Shown here: positions 32,998 to 42,762 of the stretch, in pieces
How positions within the stretch are numbered: the stretch's first letter is position 1
Layout of the letters: the number at the start of each line of letters is the position of its first letter
Source of the DNA: Flaviramulus_B aquimarinus
GTDB lineage: Bacteria; Bacteroidota; Bacteroidia; Flavobacteriales; Flavobacteriaceae
Length of the DNA stretch: 64,000 bases
Assembly: GCF_039543205.1 (NCBI RefSeq)
Contig: NZ_BAABJH010000001.1
Location: forward strand, 1,674,001-1,738,000
Direction: 5' to 3'
Made by a program: the position numbers and the translations under genes
The notes under the pieces: model-generated
The model's database searches: none
Told to the model about the DNA's origin: nothing
The model's input: the letters and a program-made list of their open reading frames with translations, nothing else

Positions 32998-33842
32998 TGT
33001 AGGATTAACACATCGGTTGGTAATTCGGTTAAAATATGTTCAATATCATGTGGAAATAACCGATCCCAAAAGGTCATTTTTGTTGGCGCATTCATCACTA
33101 ATAAATCGGCACGCATAATTTGTGCATAATGGCCAATAGAATACCCTTTTTTACCAAAAATAGGCTGTAATTTTATTGTTTTATGTTCTGTGCAGTCTTC
33201 GGGAATATGACTGATAATTTCCTTTATTCTGGTGTGTTCCCTAAGCTTAATACGTTCTTTCATAATCGTAGCCCGCCTAAGCGATTTATCATCGTCAACC
33301 TTTATAGAAATTTGGTCTTGATTAATTTCTTCAACAATGGTTATTTTCCCAGCTTTTAGTTGTTTAGCTACATAAAATGCTGAGGTAATGGTTTGTTCTG
33401 TCTTAGGGTCTTTTAAGCCATTAACAACGATATGTTGACAAGGAACGCGCTCTACCGAAGGTTTAATCAGTAATAACACAGAACATTTAGCTTGACGTGT
33501 AATTTTTCGAGCTATAGACCCCACATAATACTTAACAATACGTTCTCGTTGTACAGCTCCTAAAATCAATAAGTCTATTTTTTTTTCTTGAGTCGTTGAT
33601 AAAATAACATTTACAGGATCTCCAGTCTTAAAAACCACTTCGTAATCTAGATGATCTTTTTCAAAACTTTTAAGAATAATACTAAGCATGTTTGTTTTGT
33701 CTTCGGAAGATTTCCCAACATGTATTAAAAATAATTTTGCACCAAAAAATATGGACAGTCTAGCAGCCTCAAAGAGGTTTGCTTTTAAATTTGGCGAGTA
33801 AGCTATACCAATTCCAATACTTTTAAAAGGCTTTGTTGACAA
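32994..33842 (-). CDS. Universal stress protein, two UspA domains
   Basis: The protein has 282 residues in two UspA-like halves. The first (about 1-140) has SIGIGIAYSPNLKANLFEAA and GAVQRERIVKYYVGSIARKI. The second (about 145-282) ends with ADLLVMNAPTKMTFWDRLF and ILTELPTDVLILQ. The ATP-binding loop in the first half is degenerate. Its stop overlaps the SulP start by 4 bp (ATGA). It probably regulates or monitors the transporter, as other Usp-transporter pairs do; this is inferred from context only. The divergent cation/proton antiporter starts 102 bp away. Confidence 0.88.
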   Translation of the reverse strand: MSTKPFKSIGIGIAYSPNLKANLFEAARLSIFFGAKLFLIHVGKSSEDKTNMLSIILKSFEKDHLDYEVVFKTGDPVNVILSTTQEKKIDLLILGAVQRERIVKYYVGSIARKITRQAKCSVLLLIKPSVERVPCQHIVVNGLKDPKTEQTITSAFYVAKQLKAGKITIVEEINQDQISIKVDDDKSLRRATIMKERIKLREHTRIKEIISHIPEDCTEHKTIKLQPIFGKKGYSIGHYAQIMRADLLVMNAPTKMTFWDRLFPHDIEHILTELPTDVLILQ

Positions 33843-33944
33843 AGGCTGAAAATTTTTAAGTCAAACCCGAAAGATAACATTTTTTTAAAAACATGAAGTC
33901 ATCAGTTTTGTCTAAATTAGTATTTTTAAAAAAAGATATTGCCT

Positions 33945-35810
33945 ATGTTAGAACTAGCTGGAATTATTATTTTAGGAATATTAGCCCAATGGGTTGCATG
34001 GAAATTTAAGATTCCAGCAATTTTACCCTTAATTTTAATTGGTTTGTTAGTGGGACCAATTGCAGCTGAGTTTTTAAGTGAAGATGGTACCAAATGGATT
34101 GAACCCATTTGGAATGGTGAGAAAGGATTATTTCCTGGTGAAGGTTTGTATTATTTTGTGTCCTTAGCTATAAGTATCATTCTTTTTGAAGGTGGTTTAA
34201 CACTTAAGCGTTCGGAAATTAAAACTGTAGGACCTGTAATTACAAAGCTTATTACATTGGGCTCTGCTATTACATTTTTTGGCGCTGGCATTTTAGCTCA
34301 TATAATTTTTGGTTTAAGTTGGGAGCTTTCATTTTTGTTTTCTGGACTTATTATTGTTACTGGGCCAACGGTAATTACACCCATTCTTAGAAACATTCCA
34401 TTAAAAAAAGATATTTCAACAGTTTTAAAATGGGAAGGTATTTTAATAGACCCTATAGGGGCGTTGGTAGCCGTATTGGTTTTTGAGTTTATTAGTGTTG
34501 AGGGCGATAGCGGTTTTACTAAAACAGCTTTAATTGAGTTTGGTAAAATTATTTTATTTGGAACAACTTTTGGCTTTACGTTTGCACATGCCTTAGCATT
34601 TGCCATTAATAAAAAATTAATTCCACATTATTTGCTGAATGTGGTGTCTTTATCAACTGTTTTATTGGTTTTTGTAGAGTCTGAAATTTTTGCTCATGAG
34701 TCAGGTTTACTTGCGGTTGTTGTTATGGGGATGGTTTTAGGCAACGGAAAGCTTCAAAATATTAAAGAACTTCTTTATTTTAAAGAATCGCTTAGCGTTT
34801 TATTAATATCCATATTATTTATTCTGTTAGCAGCTAATATTAATATGGAAGATATGTTGTTACTCTATAACTGGAAAACAGCAGCACTTTTTGCTGTGGT
34901 TGTGTTTGTAATTAGACCCGCAGCAGTATTTTTAAGTACTATGGGTTCAAAATTAAAGGTCAATGAAAAAATATTTATTAGTTGGGTTGGCCCTAGAGGT
35001 ATTGTAGCTGCAGGTATTGCTTCGCTTTTTGGAAGTAAACTTTTAAAACAAGGGGTTGAAGGTGCGGAATATATAACACCACTCGTGTTTATGATTGTTC
35101 TCGGAACGGTTTTGTTAAACGCCACTACAGCGCGTTTATTTGCTAAACTTGTAGGTGTTTTTCTTAAAAAGTCTGAAGGTATTTTAATCGTTGGCGCTTC
35201 CCAAATATCGAGGTTATTGGGGAGTTATTTAGAAAGCAATAGTAGGCATGTTGTACTTATTGATAGTAATGAGCAAAATATTGAAAAAGCTAAAGCCTTA
35301 GGACTTGAAGCCATAACAACTAATATTTACTCTGAAACCTTAACGGATAATATAGAACTGAATGATGTAGGCTATTTAATGGCATTGACCGGAAACCCAG
35401 ATATTAACGAGTATGCCATTAATAAGTTTAGTGATCAGTTTGGTGAAAATGGTGCTTTTAGATTAGTAACCACCGAAGAAATGCTTGATGATACAAATAA
35501 TCCAAAGGAAGGTTTGTTTTCTCATAAAGATGATTTTAATGTATTAATAGACCTAACAAGAAAGCATCCTTCCATACAAGAAATTGATTTGAAAAACATG
35601 GCGCATTATGAGACGCTAATTAAAAAATCTAATGCTGATAACGATATTATTCCATTATTTGTTAAGGATGACAAAGGTGAACTCCATATTATATCATCTC
35701 ATAGTTTAGAGTTCAAAAATATTAAAGCAGGATATCAGTTGGTTTATTTAGGAAAACCATTTGATGATGAAAAAGATCTAGCTCAAGAAATTAGAGTGTT
35801 GAAACAATAA
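33945..35810 (+). CDS. Cation/proton antiporter with TrkA-N domain
   Basis: The protein has 621 residues from the ATG at 33945; an in-frame TTG two codons upstream is less likely. Residues about 1-400 are a CPA1-type Na+(K+)/H+ exchanger with about 13 helices. They include FEGGLTLKRSEIK, SGLIIVTGPTVITPILR and WVGPRGIVAAGIASLFG. Residues about 410-540 are a Rossmann-type TrkA-N/RCK domain (GILIVGASQISRLLG, HVVLIDSNEQN). The antiporter helps set pH and cation balance, with RCK nucleotide binding as the likely gate. It is divergent from the Usp-SulP pair, and a bidirectional terminator follows its stop. Confidence 0.92.
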   Translation: MLELAGIIILGILAQWVAWKFKIPAILPLILIGLLVGPIAAEFLSEDGTKWIEPIWNGEKGLFPGEGLYYFVSLAISIILFEGGLTLKRSEIKTVGPVITKLITLGSAITFFGAGILAHIIFGLSWELSFLFSGLIIVTGPTVITPILRNIPLKKDISTVLKWEGILIDPIGALVAVLVFEFISVEGDSGFTKTALIEFGKIILFGTTFGFTFAHALAFAINKKLIPHYLLNVVSLSTVLLVFVESEIFAHESGLLAVVVMGMVLGNGKLQNIKELLYFKESLSVLLISILFILLAANINMEDMLLLYNWKTAALFAVVVFVIRPAAVFLSTMGSKLKVNEKIFISWVGPRGIVAAGIASLFGSKLLKQGVEGAEYITPLVFMIVLGTVLLNATTARLFAKLVGVFLKKSEGILIVGASQISRLLGSYLESNSRHVVLIDSNEQNIEKAKALGLEAITTNIYSETLTDNIELNDVGYLMALTGNPDINEYAINKFSDQFGENGAFRLVTTEEMLDDTNNPKEGLFSHKDDFNVLIDLTRKHPSIQEIDLKNMAHYETLIKKSNADNDIIPLFVKDDKGELHIISSHSLEFKNIKAGYQLVYLGKPFDDEKDLAQEIRVLKQ

Positions 35811-35970
35811 AAAAGTTTTAGTTTTAAAGGGTTTAAATACTGTGTTTATAGAATGTCTTTAAAGTTACTTTTCTCTATAATGCTTTTAAAGTTATTGATG
35901 TTATTTAAATGAATTTAGATAAGCTTTCTTGTTAAAGTTAATAATTTTAATAACGGTTTTAACTCATAAA

Positions 35971-36007
35971 AACCCCCCTCTCTTTTTTTTAAACAAGAGG
36001 GGGGGTT
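35971..36007. terminator. Bidirectional terminator between antiporter and GH31 genes
   Basis: AACCCCCCTCT at 35971-35981 pairs with AGAGGGGGGGTT ending at 36007, with one extra G. A T-run lies in the loop and A/T-rich tails lie on both sides. It sits between two convergent stop codons (35810 plus, 36032 minus). Confidence 0.75.
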
Positions 36008-36031
36008 ATGTTTATTTTTATGTATGGCTTT

Positions 36032-38434
36032 TTAAGCCATAATATGAAGTTCAGTAAATTCTTTGGTAAGTACTAAAGTGTTATCGCCATTAAGCTCAAG
36101 GTCTTTAAAAGGAATAACAACGTTATCAATTTCAACTTCTTTAATCTTAAATGGTAAGCCATGTAAATTAAGCTTAAATGTTTTGTAAGTAGTTACAAAC
36201 TTACCAGATTTATGTTGCTGAATGATTAATTCTTTCTTTTTACCTAATAACTTAAAGGTTCTTAAACTGTATCTACCTTTTATATAGTCGTAACCATCGG
36301 TAGCATCTTCATATACTTCAGAGTTTTCTTTACCTTCTTTATAGTAAACATCAAGCGTTAATTCATCAATCGTTTTTTCGCCTACATATTGCTGGATTGG
36401 ATATTTAGGTATAATAGCACCTTCTTTAACAAAGATTGGCATACTATCTAAATCGGCATCAACCCATTGCTCTAATCCACCTTCTACAACTTGGTCATTC
36501 CAGAAGTTATACCATTTTCCAATAGGTAAATACATGCGTCTTCCTTTTTGGTTAGGTCCAGTAATAGGGCAGGCCAATATCTTTTCACCAAAAACAAACT
36601 CATCATTTCTATAATGTGTTTGCGGGTCTGCTTGATCGTATAACACTAATGATTTTAAGATTGGAACACCTTCTTCGGCATACCTCCAAAACGCCGTATA
36701 TAAATACGGCAATAATTGGTATCTTAATTCAATAAACTTTCTTACAACATCTGTAATGGTTTTTCCAAAAGCCCAAGGTTCTTGATCACCATGATCTCCA
36801 GACGAGTGTGTTCTACAGAACGGGTGGAAAATTCCCAATTGAATCCAACGTGCATATAATTCGCCATTTGGTTGTTCGGCAAACCCGCCAATATCAGATC
36901 CAACAAATGAGAATCCAGACATACACATACGTTGTGCTTGAAGGTTGGCAATGTTTAAATGGTCCCAAGTTGCTACATTATCTCCAGTCCAGCTAGATGT
37001 ATAACGTTGTGTTCCAGAATATGCTGCTCTTGTAATTACAAAAGGGCGTTTTGGGTATGAGAATTTTTTTAGTCCTTGGTAGGTCGCACGAGCCATTTGC
37101 ATACCATAAACATTATGCGCTTTTCTGTGGCTACACTGGTTTCCATCATAATCATGTCTGACATCATTTGGAAAGGTTTTTCCAGGAACATCCATTACTG
37201 CTGGTTCGTTCATATCGTTCCAAACCCCTTTAACGCCTATATCTTCAACAAGTTCTTTAAATAAGTTAGACCACCATTCTCTTACTTCTGGATTTGTAAA
37301 ATCTGGGAAATAACATTCTCCAGGCCATACTTTTCCTTTCATATATGGGCCATCAGCTCGTTTACAGAAATAGTCTTTATCTAGCCCTTCTTTAAACACA
37401 GAATAATCCATGTCTATTTTAATTCCTGGATCAATAATAACTATAGTTTTAAAGCCATCATCTGCTAGTTCTTTCACCATTCGTTTTGGATCTGGAAAAT
37501 ATTCTTTGCTCCAAGTAAAGCACCTAAAGCCTTCCATATAATCAATATCTAAATAGATAGCATCACAAGGAATTTGTAATTCTCTAAATTTAGCAGTGAT
37601 TTCTTTGACGTTCGATTCAGGATAATAACTCCATTTACATTGGTGGTAACCTAATGTCCATAAGGCGGGCATTTCATGGGGTTTTCCAGTTAGATCTGTG
37701 TAATTAACAACAACATCAGACATTTCAGGGCCATAGATGAAATAGTAATTCATTTCACCACCTTGTGCCCAGAAACTTGTTATGTTTCTACGCTCATGGC
37801 AAAAGTCAAAAAAAGACCTAAAGGTATTGTCAAAAAAGATTCCGTAAGATTTTTTGTTATGTAACCCTGTATAAAATGGGATGGTTTTATAAATAGGATC
37901 AGTATCTCTACCATAGGCATAAGAATCGGTTACCCAATTTTCAAAACGTTTACCTTTTAAATTATTGTCTACGGGTTTATCACCTAAACCATAATAGCTT
38001 TCGCCTGGTTGAGCCGTTTTGGACATTTTTACTACATCGCCACCATGTTCGTAACTTTCTTCCCAATGAAACCCTAGTTCATCTTCACAAATTAAAGAGT
38101 TGTCTTTAACGTCGTAAATGGATGTGCGCAAGTCTAATTTTGAAATGTGGCAAATTAGTTTTGACGTGGTTATGATGTAGTTATCGTCATTTTCAGTAAC
38201 TTCAAGGTGGTTATACCCTCTACTTGCATATTTTGTAATAGCGTATGAAAAATCGTTTTCAAAAATACCTGTGGTTGTAAATCTAAATCTGAGAATACTA
38301 TCTCGACGTACCGTAACTTCTAAAATAACACCGTTTTCAGTTTTAAATGAGAGTTTGTTGAGGTTCTTTTCGTATGAGATTATTTTTGACGGAAACAGGT
38401 TTCCTTTGTACTCTAATTCAGTATTTAATATCAT
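36032..38434 (-). CDS. Glycoside hydrolase family 31 alpha-glucosidase
   Basis: The protein has 800 residues without a signal peptide. The N-terminal beta-sandwich (about 1-225) precedes the (beta/alpha)8 domain. It has the GH31 nucleophile motif GVWNDMNEPAV (Asp) and the acid/base region TSSWTGDNVATWDHL. The C-terminal beta domains are about 600-800. It hydrolyses alpha-1,4 (and possibly 1,6) glucosides from the non-reducing end, consistent with the glycogen genes upstream. It is read in the same direction as glgB, but a strong terminator and 325 bp lie between them, so it probably has its own promoter. Confidence 0.95.
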   Translation of the reverse strand: MILNTELEYKGNLFPSKIISYEKNLNKLSFKTENGVILEVTVRRDSILRFRFTTTGIFENDFSYAITKYASRGYNHLEVTENDDNYIITTSKLICHISKLDLRTSIYDVKDNSLICEDELGFHWEESYEHGGDVVKMSKTAQPGESYYGLGDKPVDNNLKGKRFENWVTDSYAYGRDTDPIYKTIPFYTGLHNKKSYGIFFDNTFRSFFDFCHERRNITSFWAQGGEMNYYFIYGPEMSDVVVNYTDLTGKPHEMPALWTLGYHQCKWSYYPESNVKEITAKFRELQIPCDAIYLDIDYMEGFRCFTWSKEYFPDPKRMVKELADDGFKTIVIIDPGIKIDMDYSVFKEGLDKDYFCKRADGPYMKGKVWPGECYFPDFTNPEVREWWSNLFKELVEDIGVKGVWNDMNEPAVMDVPGKTFPNDVRHDYDGNQCSHRKAHNVYGMQMARATYQGLKKFSYPKRPFVITRAAYSGTQRYTSSWTGDNVATWDHLNIANLQAQRMCMSGFSFVGSDIGGFAEQPNGELYARWIQLGIFHPFCRTHSSGDHGDQEPWAFGKTITDVVRKFIELRYQLLPYLYTAFWRYAEEGVPILKSLVLYDQADPQTHYRNDEFVFGEKILACPITGPNQKGRRMYLPIGKWYNFWNDQVVEGGLEQWVDADLDSMPIFVKEGAIIPKYPIQQYVGEKTIDELTLDVYYKEGKENSEVYEDATDGYDYIKGRYSLRTFKLLGKKKELIIQQHKSGKFVTTYKTFKLNLHGLPFKIKEVEIDNVVIPFKDLELNGDNTLVLTKEFTELHIMA

Positions 38435-38759
38435 ATTTTTGGCTGTAAATATTGATTAGCGAATTTACTAAAATTAAAACATCTCACATGTTTCTTTTTA
38501 TCAAAAAAAAGAGGTAAACTTTGTATAAAATGTAGTATTTAGTAAATAAAATTATTAAATTTTTAATGCCTTGTAAATGAACAGTTTTTTTAAACTTTAA
38601 TCGAAATTTAAAATTTTAGAAAATAAATTTAAAAGGCTTAATTGTAATACATTTGTATTATTAATGTATATCATAAAAAAAAGAACTTTTCAGCTATTGG
38701 CTTTAGTTTAAAGCTAATAGCTGAAAAGTGTAATTATGTAAACAATGGTATGTTAAGAT
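38435..38759. other. 325 bp spacer between glgB and GH31
   Basis: No reading frame is present. It contains the glgB terminator hairpin (38685-38729) and AT-rich DNA that should hold the promoter of the GH31 gene. I see no unambiguous -7/-33 pair. Confidence 0.5.
38676..38729 (-). terminator. Rho-independent terminator after glgB
   Basis: The arms ACTTTTCAGCTATTGGCTTT and its partner ending at 38729 form a 21-bp stem with two mismatches and a 3-base loop. On the minus strand it is followed by a run of eight T. It lies 31 bp after the glgB stop. Confidence 0.85.
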
Positions 38760-40667
38760 TTATTTAAATTTAAAAATAGTTACCGCTAAAGGTGGTAAGG
38801 TAATTTCTGCTGAATAATCTTTACCATTCCATGGGTCTTTTTTTATAGTGGTTTCTTTTTTGTTTGCTATACCACTACCTCCAAATTCCTTAGCATCGCT
38901 ATTAAATATTTCAATAAGTTTTCCTTTAGCTGTTACTCCTATTTTATATTTTTTTCTAACAGCTGGGGTTAAATTACAAACTACAACAACATTCTCATCT
39001 TGGTTATAACCTTTTCTTATATATGAAATGACACAGTTTTCATGGTCGTCGTAACTTATCCATTCAAAACCTTCGCCACTAAACCCTTTTTCATAAAGTG
39101 CTGGTGTGTTTTTATATATCGCATTAAGTGATTTAAAGTAATTTTGTGTGTTTTTATGTGGAGCAAATTCTAATAAGTTCCAATCTAAACTTTCTTGAAA
39201 ATCCCATTCGTTATATTGTCCAAATTCGCCACCCATAAACAAGAGTTTGGTTCCTGGATGCGTAAACATATAACCGTATAGTAATCTAAGATTAGCAAAA
39301 CGCTGCCATTCATCACCTGGCATTCTACCTAAAATGGAGTTTTTACCGTAAACGACTTCATCGTGGGATAGCGGCAACATAAAGTTTTCGGTAAATGCGT
39401 AAGCTAAGCTAAAGGTAATATCATTTTGATGGTGCTTCCTATAAATAGGGTCTTTGGCAAAATACTCAAGGGTATCGTGCATCCAACCCATCATCCATTT
39501 CATGCCAAAGCCTAATCCACCTACAAAAGTCGGTTTAGAAACCATTGGAAATGCTGTAGATTCTTCTGCAATAGTTTGAACATCGGGAAACGATGCATAT
39601 ATTTCTTCATTTAATTCCTTTAAGAAACTAATAACGGCTAGATTTTCTCTACCTCCATAAATATTTGGTTCCCATTCGCCATCTTCTCTTGAGTAATCTA
39701 AGAATAACATAGATGCTACAGCATCAACACGTAAACCGTCTGCATGGTATTGATCCATCCAAAAAACGGCATTACTTATTAAAAATGAACGGACTTCATT
39801 ACGCTCATAATTAAAAATTAAGCTTTTCCAATCTTGGTGATAGCCTTTACGTTTGTCTGGATGTTCATATAAATGCGAACCATCAAAGAATCCTAATCCG
39901 TGTGCATCTTCTGGAAAATGTGATGGTACCCAATCTAAAATAATACCCACACCGGCCTGATGTAATTTATCGACTAAATATTTAAATTCTTCTGGGTACC
40001 CAAAACGCGATGTTGGTGCAAAATATCCTGTAATTTGATAGCCCCAAGACGGGTCGTAAGGAAACTCCATAATAGGCATAAGCTCTACATGCGTAAAGTT
40101 CATGTCTTTTACGTAGTTTACTAAATCATCAGCTAATTCATAATAAGACATAAAGCGGTCTTCTTCTAAATGTCTTTTCCAAGATCCTAGATGTACTTCG
40201 TAAACAGAATAAGGCGCATCAATGGCGTTATTTTTTTTACGGGTTTTCATCCAAGTTTTATCTTTCCACTTGTAATCGTCATCCCAAACTATTGATGCGG
40301 TATTAGGATTGTGCTCAAAACGCCTTGCGTAAGGGTCCGCCTTTTCCGTTTTTATATCATTATTATTGCTTTGGATTTTATATTTATATGTAGCGCCTTT
40401 TTCAATAAGAGGAATAAAGCCTTCCCAAATACCACTAGAGTCCCAACGAACGTTTAATTGATGCTCGCCTTCCATCCAATAATTAAAGTCGCCAATTACA
40501 GATACTTGTTTTGCTGTAGGCGCCCAAACAGCAAAATATACGCCGTCAATACCGTCAACCGTAACAAGGTGAGAACCGAACTTTTCATAAAGTCTAAAAT
40601 GTTTTCCTGCCTTAAAAAGGTTAATATCGAATTCGGTAAATAGACTGTGAACTTTTACTTGTGCCAT
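38760..40667 (-). CDS. glgB: 1,4-alpha-glucan branching enzyme
   Basis: The protein has 635 residues, close to the usual length for forms lacking the first N-terminal domain. A CBM48 domain (about 25-120, VYFAVWAPTAKQVSVIGDFN) is followed by the GH13_9 barrel. Catalytic residues are the Asp in GLRVDAVASMLFLDY, the Glu in IAEESTAFP, and the Asp in PLSHDEVV. It moves alpha-1,4 segments to make alpha-1,6 branches in glycogen. It follows glgE with 39 bp between them, and a strong terminator follows, so it ends the operon. Confidence 0.96.
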   Translation of the reverse strand: MAQVKVHSLFTEFDINLFKAGKHFRLYEKFGSHLVTVDGIDGVYFAVWAPTAKQVSVIGDFNYWMEGEHQLNVRWDSSGIWEGFIPLIEKGATYKYKIQSNNNDIKTEKADPYARRFEHNPNTASIVWDDDYKWKDKTWMKTRKKNNAIDAPYSVYEVHLGSWKRHLEEDRFMSYYELADDLVNYVKDMNFTHVELMPIMEFPYDPSWGYQITGYFAPTSRFGYPEEFKYLVDKLHQAGVGIILDWVPSHFPEDAHGLGFFDGSHLYEHPDKRKGYHQDWKSLIFNYERNEVRSFLISNAVFWMDQYHADGLRVDAVASMLFLDYSREDGEWEPNIYGGRENLAVISFLKELNEEIYASFPDVQTIAEESTAFPMVSKPTFVGGLGFGMKWMMGWMHDTLEYFAKDPIYRKHHQNDITFSLAYAFTENFMLPLSHDEVVYGKNSILGRMPGDEWQRFANLRLLYGYMFTHPGTKLLFMGGEFGQYNEWDFQESLDWNLLEFAPHKNTQNYFKSLNAIYKNTPALYEKGFSGEGFEWISYDDHENCVISYIRKGYNQDENVVVVCNLTPAVRKKYKIGVTAKGKLIEIFNSDAKEFGGSGIANKKETTIKKDPWNGKDYSAEITLPPLAVTIFKFK

Positions 40668-40706
40668 TTTGGTGTAATGTGTTTATAATTGTTTATCAAT
40701 TAAATG

Positions 40707-42647
40707 CTAATTTTTATTTATTTTAAAAATATGAAATGGTAATGTTGGATGCAATTCCACAAAATTCCACTCGCTTGCCCAATTATAACTATTGTTGGTT
40801 ATTAAATCCTTAACCTCGATATTTTGACCTGCTGAAATGTTTAAGTCTTGCAGAGGAAGTTGAACGGTACCTTGTTGAACATTAAAAGCATCTAAGCTAA
40901 TGATAATTAAAAGCTCATTGGTTTTAGAATCGTTCCATTTGTAAAACACCATTAAATTATCATTTTCAACATAGCAGAATTTAATATTATTAGTTTGCTG
41001 AAGGGCTTCATTTTGATGACGAATATGATTGATTTTTGAAATAACGGATATCAGTTTGTTTTCAATAGTCCAATCGTAATGTGTGCACTGAAACTTTTCA
41101 GAATTCAAATACTCTTCTTTACCAAGCAAAGCATCACTTAACATATATTCATAAACGGGGCCATAAAGCCCAATACTAGAACTTAAGGTTGCCGCTAAAA
41201 CATAGCGTTGTATGTGTTTAGATTCGTTGGCGCCTTGTAAGTGGAACGGATTGATATCTGGTGTATTCGGCCAAAAATTGGGTTGCATGTATTCCCTTGA
41301 TTCGCCTTTGGTTAATTCTTCTACATATTCTGTAAGCTCATGTTTTGTATTGCGCCACGTAAAATAAGTATAGGATTGTGTATAGCCTTGTTTTGCTAAT
41401 TGTTGCATGACTTTTGGAGCAGTAAATGCTTCGGCTAAAAATATAACATCGGGGTGTTTTGCTTTTACATTTGCAATAATCCAATTCCAAAAATAGAAGG
41501 GTTTGGTATGCGGATTGTCTACTCTAAATACATTAATGCCACAATCTATCCAATAGAGCAAGATGTCTAAGCATTCATTCCAAAGGGCCTTATAATCTTT
41601 ACTTTCCCAATAAATGGGTAATATGTCTTGGTATTTTTTTGGTGGATTTTCTGCGTATTGTACTGTGCCGTCTGGTCGCCATTTAAACCATAACGGGTGT
41701 TCTTTTACCCAAGGGTGGTCTGGAGCTGCCTGAAGTGCGTAATCCATGGCAATTTCAATATTTTGCTCTTTTGCTTTTTGAATTAAGACTTTAAAATCGG
41801 CAAGAGTTCCTAAATCAGGATGAATGTCTTTATGACCTCCATATTGAGAGCCTATGCCCCAAGTTGATCCTACATCGCCATCTTTAGCTTCAGTCGTGTT
41901 GTTTTTTCCTTTTCTATTGACTTCGCCTATAGGGTGGACGGGAGGGAGGTATAAGGTATCAAAACCCATTTTTGATATCCTAGGCAATAAACGTTCACAA
42001 TCTTTAAATGTACCATGAACACCTTTGTGCTCTGATGCAGAACGTGGAAAAAACTCATACCATGTACTAAATCGTGCTTTCTTTCTATCTACATAGACTT
42101 GGTAGGTTTTTGAGGTATTTGCAAATAATTTTTCTGGATGATTTGTGAAAATATGATGTAACCGTTCACTTCTAGCCTCAGTGATTGCCTCTTCATAATG
42201 ATCTTCATTACCAAAAATGTTAATGAGGTGATCTAAGTAAAACGAATCGTTTTGATTGGTCTTATCTTTTATTGCTTTTAGAAAGTCAACCCCTTCTAAT
42301 AGCTCAGATTTTACATGTTGATTGTCATCAATTTTGCGTTCAATACCATGTTGCCAATTAAGAGGGTAGTCTACCCAAGCTTCAATTTTATAAGTGTAAA
42401 ATCCTTGTTTTTCCACAGTAAATGCGGATTCCCATTCGTTGTTTACAACAAGGTTCATTCGGACTTCTTGCCATTTTTTTTCATTTTTATGTTTGTACAA
42501 AACGGATGCGCCGAGTACATCGTGTCCATCGGCTAGAATATGTGCGCCAACATGAACTATTTCATTTACAACACGCTTTATATAAAACTCACCGTTGTTT
42601 ATTTGAGGTGAGACATAGTCTATAAGGACTCTTTTTTGATTTTGCAT
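40707..42647 (-). CDS. glgE: Alpha-1,4-glucan:maltose-1-phosphate maltosyltransferase
   Basis: The protein has 646 residues. The N-terminal domain (about 1-110) is the GlgE-specific beta-sandwich domain. The barrel has IGEVNRKGKNNTTEAKDGDV, a Gly-Lys-Asn-Asn region diagnostic for GlgE, and the nucleophile region INVFRVDNPHTKPFYFW (Asp). The acid/base Glu lies in FLAEAFTAPKV. It extends alpha-1,4-glucan chains with maltosyl units from maltose 1-phosphate. In Actinobacteria this is the enzyme of the trehalose/GlgM pathway. Here it sits with glgC, a GlgM-like gene and glgB, so the substrate is probably made by that GlgM-like enzyme. Confidence 0.92.
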   Translation of the reverse strand: MQNQKRVLIDYVSPQINNGEFYIKRVVNEIVHVGAHILADGHDVLGASVLYKHKNEKKWQEVRMNLVVNNEWESAFTVEKQGFYTYKIEAWVDYPLNWQHGIERKIDDNQHVKSELLEGVDFLKAIKDKTNQNDSFYLDHLINIFGNEDHYEEAITEARSERLHHIFTNHPEKLFANTSKTYQVYVDRKKARFSTWYEFFPRSASEHKGVHGTFKDCERLLPRISKMGFDTLYLPPVHPIGEVNRKGKNNTTEAKDGDVGSTWGIGSQYGGHKDIHPDLGTLADFKVLIQKAKEQNIEIAMDYALQAAPDHPWVKEHPLWFKWRPDGTVQYAENPPKKYQDILPIYWESKDYKALWNECLDILLYWIDCGINVFRVDNPHTKPFYFWNWIIANVKAKHPDVIFLAEAFTAPKVMQQLAKQGYTQSYTYFTWRNTKHELTEYVEELTKGESREYMQPNFWPNTPDINPFHLQGANESKHIQRYVLAATLSSSIGLYGPVYEYMLSDALLGKEEYLNSEKFQCTHYDWTIENKLISVISKINHIRHQNEALQQTNNIKFCYVENDNLMVFYKWNDSKTNELLIIISLDAFNVQQGTVQLPLQDLNISAGQNIEVKDLITNNSYNWASEWNFVELHPTLPFHIFKINKN

Positions 42648-42762
42648 GGATAATTTAATTTAAAAGTGTAAAGTATTAAATTAAGTGATACAATGAATAA
42701 AGGCATAGCTTAAAATCAAACGAAAACGTAAGATTGTTTAAAACGTAATCCTAAAAAGGTTA